Shown here one piece after another: positions 37,002-46,051 of a DNA stretch of 64,000 bases. Numbering within the stretch: position 1 is the stretch's first letter; every line of letters begins with the position of its first letter. Below the pieces are notes generated by a model. That model had not been told where the DNA came from. It saw nothing but the letters and a program-made list of their open reading frames with translations, and made no database searches. The DNA comes from Methylobacterium sp. WL1. GTDB taxonomy: Bacteria > Pseudomonadota > Alphaproteobacteria > Rhizobiales > Beijerinckiaceae. The stretch is from positions 3,066,001-3,130,000 of the forward strand of contig NZ_CP042823.1 of NCBI RefSeq assembly GCF_008000895.1, given 5' to 3'. A program made the position numbers and the translations under genes.

Positions 37002-38069
37002 TCAGGCCGAGGCGCGCAAGGTCGTCTGGTCGCACGCGACCACCACCTGGCGGAACGCGCGCAGCAGGTCCGCATCGAGCTTGGGGCCCAACGTCCCCAG
37101 GATCTCGTAGGCCTCCCGGATCGGCTTCGGCGCCTTGTAGGGGCGGGCCTCGATCAACGCCGCGAAGATATCGCAGATCGTGATCAGGCGGACGAGATCG
37201 GGGATCTCCTGCGCCCGAAGCCCGTCCGGGTAGCCGGAGCCGTCGAGATATTCGTGATGCGAGCGGACCACGGCCAGCGTCCCGGCATCGTAGCCGCCAT
37301 CCGCCAGCATGTCGTAGCCAATGGCCGGATGCCGATCCATCTCCAGCCGTTCCGCCGCATTGAGCGGGGCGGGCTTGTTCAGGATCGAGAGGGGGATCCG
37401 CGCCTTGCCGATATCGTGCAGCAGCGCGCCCTTGGTCAGGTGATGTGTATCCGTTTCGTTGAGGCCCAGGCTCTGCGCGAAGGCCGCGGCCAGGCCGGCG
37501 ACCGTCAGGCAGTGCCGATGGGTCACGTCGTCGAAACCGGCCACCACGTTCAGCCAGTCGCGGACCTTCGCCTCACGGATCGCCCGGACGATGACGGTGG
37601 TGCCGGCATCGACGATGGCAGCCGCAGGCGTCGTGTCAGCCCGGAAGATCGCCCGGAAGGCGGACCGCGCCTCGTCGGCGCAGCGACGCAGCGCGACGCC
37701 GTCATCGGGGCCGCGTCCGGCCGAGCTCAAAGCCGCGACGGCGGTGGCCAGCAAGGCGTTGGCCGCGGAGGCCGGGAGGATCCGCGTGGCCCCGAGGGCG
37801 GTCGCCTGGATCTCGCCGCGCCCGAGATTGCCGTGGATCAGCGCGAGGAACGGCGTGGCCTTATCACGCGCGACGGCTAGCGTCCGGCGCAGGCGAAGCA
37901 CGGCGTCGGAGGTCAGCGCGCTGACATCGCTGATCACCAGGTCCGCCCCCCGGGGCGGCTCCGCATCGCCGTACAGATCGTGGAGAACAAGGCTCGGACC
38001 GCCGCCCAGATTGCGCGCCAGGCGCTCGCCGCGGCCGAGATCATCAGTCAGGATCACGGTGCGACCCAA
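37002..38069 (-). CDS. HD-GYP domain protein with receiver-like N-terminus
   Basis: A 355-residue protein likely to degrade cyclic di-GMP. An N-terminal receiver-like domain (residues 1-125) has ADLVISDVSALT in place of a phosphoacceptor and may be degenerate. The C-terminal HD-GYP domain carries LLHDIGKARIP, HPAIGYDML, SHHEYLDGSGYPDG and TICDIFAAL, which is the full motif set for a metal-dependent phosphodiesterase. The start appears to be a TTG at 38069, since there is no ATG nearby in frame. It converges on lpxC with a 9-bp gap and is divergent from the ABC-F gene. Its target process (motility or surface polysaccharide) is unknown. Confidence 0.9.
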   Translation of the reverse strand: MGRTVILTDDLGRGERLARNLGGGPSLVLHDLYGDAEPPRGADLVISDVSALTSDAVLRLRRTLAVARDKATPFLALIHGNLGRGEIQATALGATRILPASAANALLATAVAALSSAGRGPDDGVALRRCADEARSAFRAIFRADTTPAAAIVDAGTTVIVRAIREAKVRDWLNVVAGFDDVTHRHCLTVAGLAAAFAQSLGLNETDTHHLTKGALLHDIGKARIPLSILNKPAPLNAAERLEMDRHPAIGYDMLADGGYDAGTLAVVRSHHEYLDGSGYPDGLRAQEIPDLVRLITICDIFAALIEARPYKAPKPIREAYEILGTLGPKLDADLLRAFRQVVVACDQTTLRASA

Positions 38070-38388
38070 AACACCTCTCCCATCACGGCGCCCAACTGGC
38101 GCACACCCCGGTCGACCAGCATCCGACGCCAGGCCCCGGGCCCGCGACGGTATTACCGCCTAAAAACATACATTGATCGGTTCGAACGACGGATGCTACA
38201 CAGTCACCGAAGAGATTTCGCACAATCATCGGAGAGTCATGCGATTCCGTTAAAGCGGCTTCTACGGATTTCGCGATCGCTCACGGCGATCGACGCTGGT
38301 GCCCTGCGTCGGCTCGCCTGCGCCGCCGGGGCGCGGCGGCACCGTCAGGGCGCTTGCCCTCCCGCGTCTAGACCGCCAGAACGCCGCC
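38070..38388. other. Divergent intergenic region with AT-rich centre
   Basis: About 320 bp between the HD-GYP and ABC-F genes. A lower-GC patch near 38160-38260, notable in this genome, is the probable promoter region for the two divergent genes. No open frame or repeat is recognised. Confidence 0.4.
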
Positions 38389-40254
38389 ATGCTGCGCGTC
38401 CATGACCTCACCTACCGCATCGGCGATCGCCTGATCCTCGATTCCGCGAACTTCTCGATTCCCGAGGGCGCGCGCGTGGGTCTCGTCGGGCGCAACGGCG
38501 CCGGCAAGACCACGCTGTTCAAGGCGATCCTCGGCGACCTGCCGGTGGACGCGAAATCGGTTTCCCTGCCCAGGGGCATGCGCATCGGCGCGGTCGCCCA
38601 GGAGGCGCCGGCCGGCCCGGAGACGCTGCACGCGGTGGTGCTGGCCGCCGACACCGAGCGGGCCCAACTGATGGCGGAAGCCGAGCATGCCGACGGCCTG
38701 CGCCGGGCCGAGATCGAAACCCGCTTGGTCGATATCGGCGCGCATTCGGCGCCGGCACGTGCCGCCGCGATCCTGCACGGGCTCGGCTTCGACGCGGCCG
38801 CCCAGGCGCGGCCCTGCGCGGACTTCTCAGGCGGCTGGCGGATGCGCGTGGCGCTCGCCGCCGTCCTGTTCTCGGAACCCGACCTGCTACTCCTCGACGA
38901 GCCGACCAACTATCTGGACATCGAGGGCACGCTCTGGCTCTACGACTACCTGGAGCGCTATCCGCGCACCGCGATCATCATCAGCCACGACCGCGACCTG
39001 CTGGACACCAGCGTCGACCACATCCTGCATCTCGACCGCGGCAAGCTGACGATCTACCGCGGCGGATACACCAGCTTCGCCAAGCAGCTCTCCGAGAAGC
39101 GCATGCTGCTGGCCAAGGCCAAGGTGAAGCAGGATGCCGAGCGCGCGCATCTGCAGAGCTTCATCGACCGGTTCAAGGCGAAGGCGACCAAGGCCCGGCA
39201 GGCGCAATCCCGGGTGAAGCGGCTGGCCAAGATGGAGCCGATCGCCGCCCTGATCGAGGACGACGTGCCGGTGATCCACCTGCCGAGCCCGGAAAAGCCG
39301 CTCTCACCCCCGATCGTCTCCATGGAGCGGGTCAAGGCCGGCTACGGCGACCGCGTCGTGCTCAGCGGCCTCGACCTCAACCTCGCGCCCGACGACCGCG
39401 TGGCGCTGCTCGGCGCCAACGGCAACGGCAAGTCGACCTTCTGCAAGCTGATCGGCGGCCGGCTCGGGGCCATCGCCGGGGAGATGCGGCGGTCGTCCAA
39501 GATGGAGGTGGCATATTTCGCGCAGCACCAGCTCGACGAGCTGCGCCCGGCCGAAAGCGCCTACGCGCATGTGCGGACATTGATGCCGGATGTGCCGGAG
39601 GCGAAGGTGCGCTCGGCCACCGCCCGGCTCGGCTTCGGCGCCAACAAGGCCGACACGCCGGTGGAAAAACTCTCCGGCGGCGAGAAGGCGCGGCTGTTGA
39701 TGGGGCTCGCGGCCTTCCACGGTCCGCACCTGCTGATCCTTGACGAGCCGACCAACCACCTCGACATCGAGAGCCGCCAGGCCCTGGTCGAGGCGATCAA
39801 CGACTACGAGGGCGCGGTCATCCTGGTGAGCCACGACCGCTTCCTGGTCGAGGCCTGCGCGGATCGCCTCTGGCTGGTGGCCGACGGCACCGTGAAGACC
39901 TTCGACGGCGACATGGATGATTACCGCCGGTTCGTCCTGTCCGGCCCGGAGCGTGAAGACACACGCGAGGTCGAACCCGCGGGCGGCCAGAAGGCCGAGG
40001 CGCGCCGCGCCGGGGTGGAGCGCCGGGCGGCCCTCGCGCCGCTGCGCAAGCGGCTCGAAGGGATCGAGACGCGGATGGCCAAGCTCACGGCAGCGATCCA
40101 GAAGATCGACGCCGCTCTCGAGGACGGCACGGCCTTCCGGGAGAACGCGGCCAAGGCGGGAGAGATCGCCAAGATGCGCTCGGACGCGGCGGACGCCCTC
40201 GCCGCCGCCGAGGAGGAGTGGCTGATGGTCAGCGAGGAGATCGAGGCGGCGTGA
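38389..40254 (+). CDS. ABC-F family ATP-binding cassette protein
   Basis: A 621-residue soluble protein with two ABC domains in one chain and no membrane segment: Walker A GRNGAGKTTLFK and GANGNGKSTFCK, signatures FSGGWRMRVALA and LSGGEKARLLMG, and Walker B LLLLDEPTNYLDIEG and LLILDEPTNHLDIES. The charged inter-domain linker (residues about 240-300, KQLSEKRMLLAKAKVKQDAERAH) and a C-terminal coiled coil resemble the YheS/Uup group of ABC-F proteins that act on ribosomes. Such proteins can protect or modulate translation and are not transporters. The ATG at 38389 gives the family N-terminus (MLRVHDLTYRIGDR). Confidence 0.92.
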   Translation: MLRVHDLTYRIGDRLILDSANFSIPEGARVGLVGRNGAGKTTLFKAILGDLPVDAKSVSLPRGMRIGAVAQEAPAGPETLHAVVLAADTERAQLMAEAEHADGLRRAEIETRLVDIGAHSAPARAAAILHGLGFDAAAQARPCADFSGGWRMRVALAAVLFSEPDLLLLDEPTNYLDIEGTLWLYDYLERYPRTAIIISHDRDLLDTSVDHILHLDRGKLTIYRGGYTSFAKQLSEKRMLLAKAKVKQDAERAHLQSFIDRFKAKATKARQAQSRVKRLAKMEPIAALIEDDVPVIHLPSPEKPLSPPIVSMERVKAGYGDRVVLSGLDLNLAPDDRVALLGANGNGKSTFCKLIGGRLGAIAGEMRRSSKMEVAYFAQHQLDELRPAESAYAHVRTLMPDVPEAKVRSATARLGFGANKADTPVEKLSGGEKARLLMGLAAFHGPHLLILDEPTNHLDIESRQALVEAINDYEGAVILVSHDRFLVEACADRLWLVADGTVKTFDGDMDDYRRFVLSGPEREDTREVEPAGGQKAEARRAGVERRAALAPLRKRLEGIETRMAKLTAAIQKIDAALEDGTAFRENAAKAGEIAKMRSDAADALAAAEEEWLMVSEEIEAA

Positions 40255-40370
40255 GCCCCTCGCTCCCCAACGTCTTCCAGGCCGACCACGAAAGTTCCGG
40301 TTTCAAAAGGGCTTCGATCTTTTGCGGGTTCAGTACGGAGCCCTGGCGGTGTGCTTGGCCCGATGCCTCA

Positions 40371-40409
40371 GGGGCTCCGCCCCCGAACCCCGCCAAAGGG
40401 CTTGCCCTT
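40371..40409. repeat. GC-rich double inverted repeat
   Basis: GGGGCTCCGCCCC followed by AAGGGCTTGCCCTT, each self-complementary, lie side by side after the ABC-F gene. This may be a transcription stop or a small dispersed palindromic element. The flanking 40255-40934 stretch (about 680 bp) has no intact gene. Confidence 0.5.
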
Positions 40410-40431
40410 CGGGATCCCGTTCCTGAGCGCT

Positions 40432-40620
40432 TCAGACCGCAGCTTCGCGGGCACGCTCCAAAATATTCGCGCCGCGATCAATCCTTGCCTCCGACACTGT
40501 CAACGGTGGCGCGATGCGGAGCACGCGGCCTCCTGAAGCAGGCCGCGCCCGCGTGGGTCGCCGATACAGGCGAAAAGCTGCTGCACCGTGTTCCGGATTG
40601 CCGCCCATGCCGACGATCGG
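40432..40620 (-). pseudogene. Remnant of a class III aminotransferase C-terminus
   Basis: Read on the minus strand, the last 33 codons spell GGRVLRIAPPLTVSEARID and end in an ILERAREAAV tail, which is the usual end of PLP-dependent class III aminotransferases (LRISPPLT...). In a different frame just upstream comes IGDPRGRGLLQ, the conserved pre-C-terminal motif (IGDVRGRGL). The ~50 residues that normally separate these pieces are missing and the frame shifts, so this is a decayed remnant with no start and no active site. It cannot make a functional enzyme. Whether a functional copy exists elsewhere is unknown. Confidence 0.6.
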
Positions 40621-40934
40621 CCTAAAGCGCTTGCCGCCGGAGTACAGGTCGGGTCGGCGTAAGCGAACGCGTTCGATCAAGGACTTAGAGTTGTTCCCGA
40701 TCGCAGCGTGATCGGGAAATGCTTAAGTGATCCGCCTCGACGAACGCCACGCGATGGCGCTGACCCAGCCGCTCGCGGCGCATCTACGGACCAACCTGTC
40801 GCTGCGATGACCGTGGCGGTTCCATGGGGGACCGCTGCGGTCTGATTCAGGTCAGACGGCCGAAACCGGATCGTTGGCGGAACGCAACGTCGGCAGCTGT
40901 TCGACCACGCAGCCACACGCCCAGGACAGCGGCT

Positions 40935-41555
40935 TCAGCGTGGCGAAAACCACTGATCCGTCACCTTCGGCCAGAGCGAAACGATCTTTTTGTTGTCGAC
41001 ATTGATCCAACGGACATCCGCACTGGGATGCTCGGCTTTGAAACTCTGGTAATGAACGTCGTTGCACATGAGATAAAAACTGATTGCAGACGTGATGCTG
41101 CTATCGATATGCGTGATACTGTAGATGTAAGCATCCCACTTCGCGGCATCTTCGGCTTGCCGGACTGCCTTGCTCTCGGCGATCGACCGATCCAGCGCGG
41201 TCGCCATCGGGACAGCATCACCCGAACGCTGTGATCCGGTATCGACGTCGCTGCGCACCGTCGCCGCCGCGCGCGTATCGCCCGTGCGCTGCGGCTGAGG
41301 CGCGTTCTCCGGCCCATCCGTCTTCGGAGATTGCGCAAGCTGGGCCGTTGATACGGTGGCGTCCGAAGCGGGTTGGCGTGCCCGGACCAGCGACAGGACC
41401 GCGTCGGCCGTGAGCGCGTAAGTCGTCCTCGGATCGAACGCCACCGGCTTCGCAAGTTGGTTTGCCATCACGGACGCAATCCGCTCCGGCTCATCGACCA
41501 GCTGCGGCCTCAGCGCGGCGCCAGAGGCAGACGCAACGGGGCTGACAGCGAACAT
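40935..41555 (-). CDS. Hypothetical protein with disordered N-terminus
   Basis: A 206-residue protein from the ATG at 41555, with a GGAG box 8 nt upstream. The first half is Ala/Thr/Gln/Pro/Asp-rich and probably disordered. The C-terminal third (WDAYIYSITHIDSSITSAISFYLMCNDVHYQSF, then IVSLWPKVTDQWFSPR) is aromatic and hydrophobic and more likely folded. No signal peptide, metal site or known domain is recognised. It lies in a lower-GC, gene-poor patch next to gene remnants, so its composition hints at recent acquisition. Confidence 0.65.
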   Translation of the reverse strand: MFAVSPVASASGAALRPQLVDEPERIASVMANQLAKPVAFDPRTTYALTADAVLSLVRARQPASDATVSTAQLAQSPKTDGPENAPQPQRTGDTRAAATVRSDVDTGSQRSGDAVPMATALDRSIAESKAVRQAEDAAKWDAYIYSITHIDSSITSAISFYLMCNDVHYQSFKAEHPSADVRWINVDNKKIVSLWPKVTDQWFSPR

Positions 41556-41734
41556 CTTACGAACTCCGTGTGTTAAGCTGGACACCGGTTGACAAAGGAT
41601 GTTCTCAAAAACTCCCTCCGGTTTCTGAAGTCTGAGCGCTTATCACTTCGGCGCGCTGCTCAGACGGCGCTTTACTTGACTTCGAAGGGCTCGTTTCCGC
41701 CCCAAGACTTCGGTCGTCGTTGTCGCCTGGCTGG

Positions 41735-41772
41735 CGACGCTGCCAGCTTGTGGGCTGGCAGCGTCGTTTCTT
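41735..41772 (+). terminator. Rho-independent-type terminator hairpin
   Basis: A 13-bp perfect stem, CGACGCTGCCAGC pairing with GCTGGCAGCGTCG, with a 6-nt loop TTGTGG and a short T-rich tail (TTTCTT) on the plus strand. No annotated plus-strand gene ends within about 1.4 kb, so it may terminate a small RNA or an unrecognised transcript. Confidence 0.6.
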
Positions 41773-42019
41773 GGCTTCAAGAATAATCTCGGACACCAAT
41801 CAGACCTGACCTTTTGGGTCATATAGACTGTTAAGCGCGATCAATATTTCAATCAATTGAGCGCTATAGAATTTGAATATCCGGGTGCGCGAGCAACTCG
41901 CGTAGACCTTCCGAAAGCGATCATCGCGGAGGAAGGGTACCGCTGAGGCGTCATGCCTCAGGCACAAGAATAAGAACGTGCGAGCATTGCCGTGTCAACA
42001 GGCGAGTCCGCTGTGCGGC

Positions 42020-42130
42020 CTGGGCAGGTATTTGCAGCAACGCCGCACCGATATTCTTTCCCGTCATACGATCATGCACCTCGGACGCGCTATAGATCGG
42101 CGGGTCGCGCGATATTGATCGTCTTGCAAA
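42020..42130 (-). pseudogene. Possible remnant of a quinone-oxidoreductase C-terminus
   Basis: A minus-strand frame encodes IYSASEVHDRMTGKNIGAALLQIP, which resembles the end of PIG3-like medium-chain NADPH:quinone reductases (AHKYMEANKNIGKIVLELP). The expected lysine of IGK is changed and the rest of the domain is missing. Reading continues past the normal end into unrelated residues. The match is short, so this call is tentative. It supports the view that 40.3-42.3 kb is a decaying region. Confidence 0.4.
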
Positions 42131-42295
42131 GTTCAGGGCGCGTCCCGGCCTCGTGATGAGCCCGCGGGCCGACACACGAATTTCACACCTGTGCCATCGA
42201 TACGGCTACGCAGGCGGGCGAATCGACCGCGAAACGGTGTCATCCGCCCGCCGAAGTGCATCCGATGGCGAATCGATGCCGGCCGGTAGGCTCGA

Positions 42296-43627
42296 TCAGG
42301 CCCGCGCCGGCGCAACGCCCCGCTGCCGGCCTCGTCCGAGGCCCACGACAAGCAGGCAGCCCGATCCCGACAGCACCACGAGGGGCAACAGGCCGAGCGG
42401 GTAGCTGCCGGTGGCATCCTTGATCACACCGAGCAGGTATGTGCCGATGAACCCGCCGATATTGCCGATCGCGTTGATCTGCGCGATGCCGGCCGCCGCC
42501 GCTCCGGCCGACAGCCATTCGGTGGAGAGCGCCCAGAACGGCCCCTTCACCATGTAGGTCGCCGTCACCGCGAGGCACAGGATCAGGATCGTCGGCAGCA
42601 GCTGCGTGGTCGCGATCGAGGCGGCGAGGCTCAGCGCCAGCAGGCCCAGCGGGATTGCCGTGTGCCAGACCCGCTCCCGCCGCCTGTCGGAGGACCGGCC
42701 CCACAGGATCATCAGCACCGAGGCGATGCCGAACGGGATCGAATTCAGCAGGCCCGTCTCCAGGTTCGTCAGCCCGAACGACTTGATGATCTGCGGCTGC
42801 CAGAGCGACAGGCACTGGCTGGCCCCGGAGGCGCCCGCGTAGATCAGCGAAGCGGCGAGCACGTAGCGATTGCGCATCACTTGCCAGACCGAGAGATGCC
42901 GGGCCGGTGCCGCCTCGCCCGGCACGACGGAGGCCCGCTCGGCGGCCAGCCGATCCTGTAGCCACGCGCTCTGCTGCGGCGTGAGCCACCGCGCCTTGCC
43001 GGGGCCGTCAGGCAGGACCGCGAATGCGATGATCCCCAGCAGCACCGCCGGGATCGCCTCGAGGATGAACAGCCATTGCCAGCCGCGATAGCCCAGCATC
43101 CCGTCGGTGTTGAGGATCGAGGCCGAGATGGGTGAGCCGAGGAAGCTCGAGATCGGGATCGCCACCATGAACACGGCCACGATCCGCCCCCGATAGGCGC
43201 GGGGAAACCAGTAGGTGAGGTACAGGATCACCCCGGGAAAGAAGCCGGCCTCGGCGGCGCCCAGCAGCAGGCGGACCGCGTAGAACGAAGTGGGCCCGAC
43301 GACGAACGCCATGGCCGCCGAAACCAGCCCCCAGGTGATCATGATCCGGGCGATCCAGATCCGAGCGCCGAACCGCTCCATGGCGAGGTTGCTCGGCACT
43401 TCGCACAGCACGTAGGACACGTAGAACAGGCCGCCGCCCAATCCGAACTGCGCCGCGGACAAGCCGATATCGTGGTTCATCTGCAGCGCCGCGAAGCCGG
43501 CATTCACCCGGTCCACGAACGCGATGAAGTAGGCGAGCATCAGGAACGGCAGGATCCGCCAGGTGATCTTGCGCAGGGTCGCCCGCTCGATATCCGAAAC
43601 GGGTTCCGGCACGTTTGTCGGCGCCAT
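42296..43627 (-). CDS. MFS transporter, anion:cation symporter family
   Basis: A 443-residue permease with 12 predicted helices. It has the ACS-family N-terminus RITWRILPFLMLAYFIAFVDRVNAGFA, a conserved VSYVLCEVPSNLAMERFGARIWIARIMITWGLVSA block, and VILYLTYWFPRAYRGRI before the central loop. This family imports organic anions such as phthalates, tartrate, hexuronates or sugar acids with protons. The ATG at 43627 with a GGGAGGA box 5 nt upstream is clear, whereas a longer upstream frame adds non-homologous residues. It is divergent from the WcbI-like gene. The substrate cannot be predicted. Confidence 0.92.
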   Translation of the reverse strand: MAPTNVPEPVSDIERATLRKITWRILPFLMLAYFIAFVDRVNAGFAALQMNHDIGLSAAQFGLGGGLFYVSYVLCEVPSNLAMERFGARIWIARIMITWGLVSAAMAFVVGPTSFYAVRLLLGAAEAGFFPGVILYLTYWFPRAYRGRIVAVFMVAIPISSFLGSPISASILNTDGMLGYRGWQWLFILEAIPAVLLGIIAFAVLPDGPGKARWLTPQQSAWLQDRLAAERASVVPGEAAPARHLSVWQVMRNRYVLAASLIYAGASGASQCLSLWQPQIIKSFGLTNLETGLLNSIPFGIASVLMILWGRSSDRRRERVWHTAIPLGLLALSLAASIATTQLLPTILILCLAVTATYMVKGPFWALSTEWLSAGAAAAGIAQINAIGNIGGFIGTYLLGVIKDATGSYPLGLLPLVVLSGSGCLLVVGLGRGRQRGVAPARA

Positions 43628-43821
43628 CTTAATCCTCCCGGCTCTGTCGGCTCGGCTTGGATCAGGCACGGCCCCGCCACCAGTCCTGAGGCACGACAAC
43701 TTCGCGCCACTGTCATAGTCTGCCCTCCGGTGTTGCTTGCCGGTTGCGATACGCGCCGATAGCCGCCTCCGGGCCGTCGGTGCGGTTTGCCCACGGCCCG
43801 CGGACATGCGAGAGAAGCGGC

Positions 43822-44886
43822 ATGTTGACGGTGGATAGCCTTTGGCGCGCGCGGCACCGGCTTGCGCAGATCGGGAAGAAGCGGACGGGCTCGCCTCGCA
43901 TCCTTGTGGTCGGAGTCTGCCAGGCCGGCTCCATGGCCAAGGTGCTGCGTTTCCTGCTGCCCGACGCCCAGGTCGATTTCGTCTCGGCCTTCACGGTCAC
44001 CCGGCGCTTCCCGAAGCTCGTGGACCTGATGGCGCATGCCGACGGCTACGATCACGTCTATTCCAGCATCTACCTGCCCCGGTTCAAGGACGGCGGCACG
44101 ATCGACCGGTTTCGGACACACCCGAAGGTCCGGCTGATCCCCACCATCGTGTTCGGCGCCTACCATCCGGATCTGATCCATGTCGGCGTGCAGGATGCCG
44201 TCTCGCTCAACGGCCTGATCTCCGGGCCGATGGGGCATTCGCATTCGGCGATCACGCTCTACGCCTATCTGGCCGGCTTCTCGCAGGCGCAGGCGTTGCG
44301 CCTGTTTGCCGAGCCGGTCTTCGAGCGGCTGGGCTATTTCGATCTCTGGAACGAGTCGGTCGCCTACCTGCGTGGCCTCGGCGCCCAGGCGCAGTACGAT
44401 CTCGATACGCACCTGACGCGGTGGGCGCGCCGCGGCTGCTTCATGCACTCGATCAACCACACCAAGCTCTACGTGGTCGCCGACCTCGCCCGCGGGCTGC
44501 TGACCAAATCCGGCGTCGCCTACCCCGAATGCGACCTGGACGCCTTCGTGCCCGACGACCTCGGGGGCCAGGGCAGCTGGCCCGTCTATCCCGAGATTGG
44601 CGCGCATTACGGCATTCCCGGCAGCGCGCTCTTCTTCAAGGCCGAGACGCGCCGCTCGGGCCCTGCCCGCACGATGACGCGGCCGGAATTCGTGGCGGCG
44701 GCCTACGCGAACTACGACAAGCGCCCGCGCGAGGCCCTGGTCTCGCGGCGCGTCCAGGACTGGCGCAACGATCCGGCGACGGTGGACTTCTTCCGCGAGG
44801 CGGCGGGCCGGGACATCAGCCCGATCCGCCCCTCCGGACGTTCCCCGGCGTTGGCGTCGAACAGCCTGGCCGGCCACGCATCCTGA
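43822..44886 (+). CDS. WcbI-like polysaccharide biosynthesis protein (putative acyltransferase)
   Basis: A 354-residue protein whose N-terminal VVGVCQAGSMAKVLRFLLPDAQVDFVSAF matches the WcbI family (VGNCQ...), named from the Burkholderia pseudomallei capsule locus, where WcbI binds CoA and is thought to acetylate a sugar. VIFGAYHPDL and SGPMGHSHSAITLYAYL are other conserved segments, and the C-terminal half is helical. The ATG at 43822 has a GAGAGAAG box. It is followed by an alpha/beta hydrolase and then by a convergent AlgX/AlgJ-like gene, suggesting a polysaccharide O-modification cluster. No glycosyltransferase or polymerase lies here. Confidence 0.75.
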   Translation: MLTVDSLWRARHRLAQIGKKRTGSPRILVVGVCQAGSMAKVLRFLLPDAQVDFVSAFTVTRRFPKLVDLMAHADGYDHVYSSIYLPRFKDGGTIDRFRTHPKVRLIPTIVFGAYHPDLIHVGVQDAVSLNGLISGPMGHSHSAITLYAYLAGFSQAQALRLFAEPVFERLGYFDLWNESVAYLRGLGAQAQYDLDTHLTRWARRGCFMHSINHTKLYVVADLARGLLTKSGVAYPECDLDAFVPDDLGGQGSWPVYPEIGAHYGIPGSALFFKAETRRSGPARTMTRPEFVAAAYANYDKRPREALVSRRVQDWRNDPATVDFFREAAGRDISPIRPSGRSPALASNSLAGHAS

Positions 44887-44960
44887 TACGACGGCACTGT
44901 CTCCCCTTTCCCGGCACTGGCACCGTCCGGGTCGGGGCCGACCGAGGTTCTGGAGCCCCG

Positions 44961-45995
44961 ATGAGCCGGCAGCCTCGTAAGAAGACACGCGCCGGTCGCT
45001 TCGGGATCGCGGCCATCCTGACCGGTCTCGGCTCGGCCGCCGGGCTCGTCGGCTGGAGCCGGTTCGCCGTCGACCGCCACATGGACCTGCCGCCGGCCCT
45101 GCCCGGCCGGCACGAGATGCTCGCGACGGATCGCGCCGGCGCGCTCTCGCTGTATGGGACGACCGACCGGGACGGCGTGCCGCTCCTGCTGATCCACTCC
45201 ATCAACGCGGCCGCGAACGCCTACGAGGTCCGTCCGCTCTACCTGCATTACCGCCAGACCCGCCCGGTCTACGCCCTGGATCTGCCGGGCTTCGGATTCT
45301 CCGAGCGATCGCGCCGCCTCTACACGCCCCGCCTGATGGTGGAAGCGATCCGTGCGGCCGTCGCCGAGATCCGGCAACGGCATTCCGTTGGCGCCATCGA
45401 CGCGATGGCGCTGTCGTTGTCCTGCTCCTACCTCGCCCGCGCGGCTGTCGAGCGGCCGGAGGATTACCGCAGCCTCGGCCTGATCAGCCCCACCGGGTTC
45501 GATGCGCGACTCTCCGGCGACGGACCTCCGGACGGCCATCGGGGACGCGACGGACTGCGCAACCTGCTGGACCGGCCGCCCCTCGGCCGGCCCCTCTTCG
45601 ATGCGCTGGCCTCCCGGCCGAGCATGCGCTTCTTCCTGCAGAAGACGTTCGGCTCGAAGGACATCGACGAGGGTCTGTTCGCGTATGATTACGCCTCGGC
45701 CCACCAGCCGGGTGCCGAGCACGCCCCGTATTGCTTCATCGCAGGCCACCTGTTCCCGACCGACACGACGCGTCTCTACGAGACGTTGCGCCATCCGGTC
45801 TGGATGGCGCACGGGCGGCGCGGCGACTTCGTCGATTACCGGCTGGCGCCGCGGGTCGCGGGCCGGCCGAACTGGCGCGTCCTCACCCTGCCGACCGGCG
45901 CCTTCCCGCATTTCGAGCGGCCAGACGACATGATCGCCGACTTCGACACCTTCCTGGAGAACCTTACCTGGGCGCCGGCATCGCCCCCGGCGTGA
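44961..45995 (+). CDS. Membrane-anchored alpha/beta hydrolase with atypical nucleophile elbow
   Basis: A 344-residue protein. After a basic N-terminus, a hydrophobic helix (about 15-35) suggests a membrane anchor or signal. The alpha/beta hydrolase core has LLIHSINAAANA (oxyanion region), LDLPGFGFSERS, a nucleophile elbow ALSLS around residue 153 instead of the common GxSxG, and GAFPHFERPD near the end as the His. The catalytic Asp probably lies in HGRRGDFVDY. The ATG at 44961 has a GGAG box 7 nt upstream. It lies 74 bp after the WcbI-like gene, and a de-esterification role on a glycan is possible but unproven. Confidence 0.82.
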   Translation: MSRQPRKKTRAGRFGIAAILTGLGSAAGLVGWSRFAVDRHMDLPPALPGRHEMLATDRAGALSLYGTTDRDGVPLLLIHSINAAANAYEVRPLYLHYRQTRPVYALDLPGFGFSERSRRLYTPRLMVEAIRAAVAEIRQRHSVGAIDAMALSLSCSYLARAAVERPEDYRSLGLISPTGFDARLSGDGPPDGHRGRDGLRNLLDRPPLGRPLFDALASRPSMRFFLQKTFGSKDIDEGLFAYDYASAHQPGAEHAPYCFIAGHLFPTDTTRLYETLRHPVWMAHGRRGDFVDYRLAPRVAGRPNWRVLTLPTGAFPHFERPDDMIADFDTFLENLTWAPASPPA

Positions 45996-46051
45996 TGCGA
46001 TCGCGTCACCTGCGGGGCTGGCGGGATACGCGTCGGGCGGCGTTCTGCGCG

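Larger units (their letters stand above)
41556..42295. other. Gene-poor stretch with low-GC segments
   Basis: About 740 bp without a convincing gene. It holds a strong terminator-like hairpin (41735-41766), a smaller hairpin CTGAGGC-loop-GCCTCAG (41943-41961), AT-rich sequence (41840-41880), and a possible gene fragment around 42020-42130. Several short frames were examined and none looks like a gene. Confidence 0.5.

Noticed and set aside
40727..40812. Short GTG-started frame of about 27 codons upstream of the orphan gene
   Set aside because: Too short, no family match, no ribosome site. It may be another remnant but cannot be supported.
41589..41786. A 65-codon plus-strand frame beginning at TTG and containing the terminator stem
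   Set aside because: No ribosome site, weak start codon, and the hairpin lies inside the frame, so an RNA is more likely than a protein.
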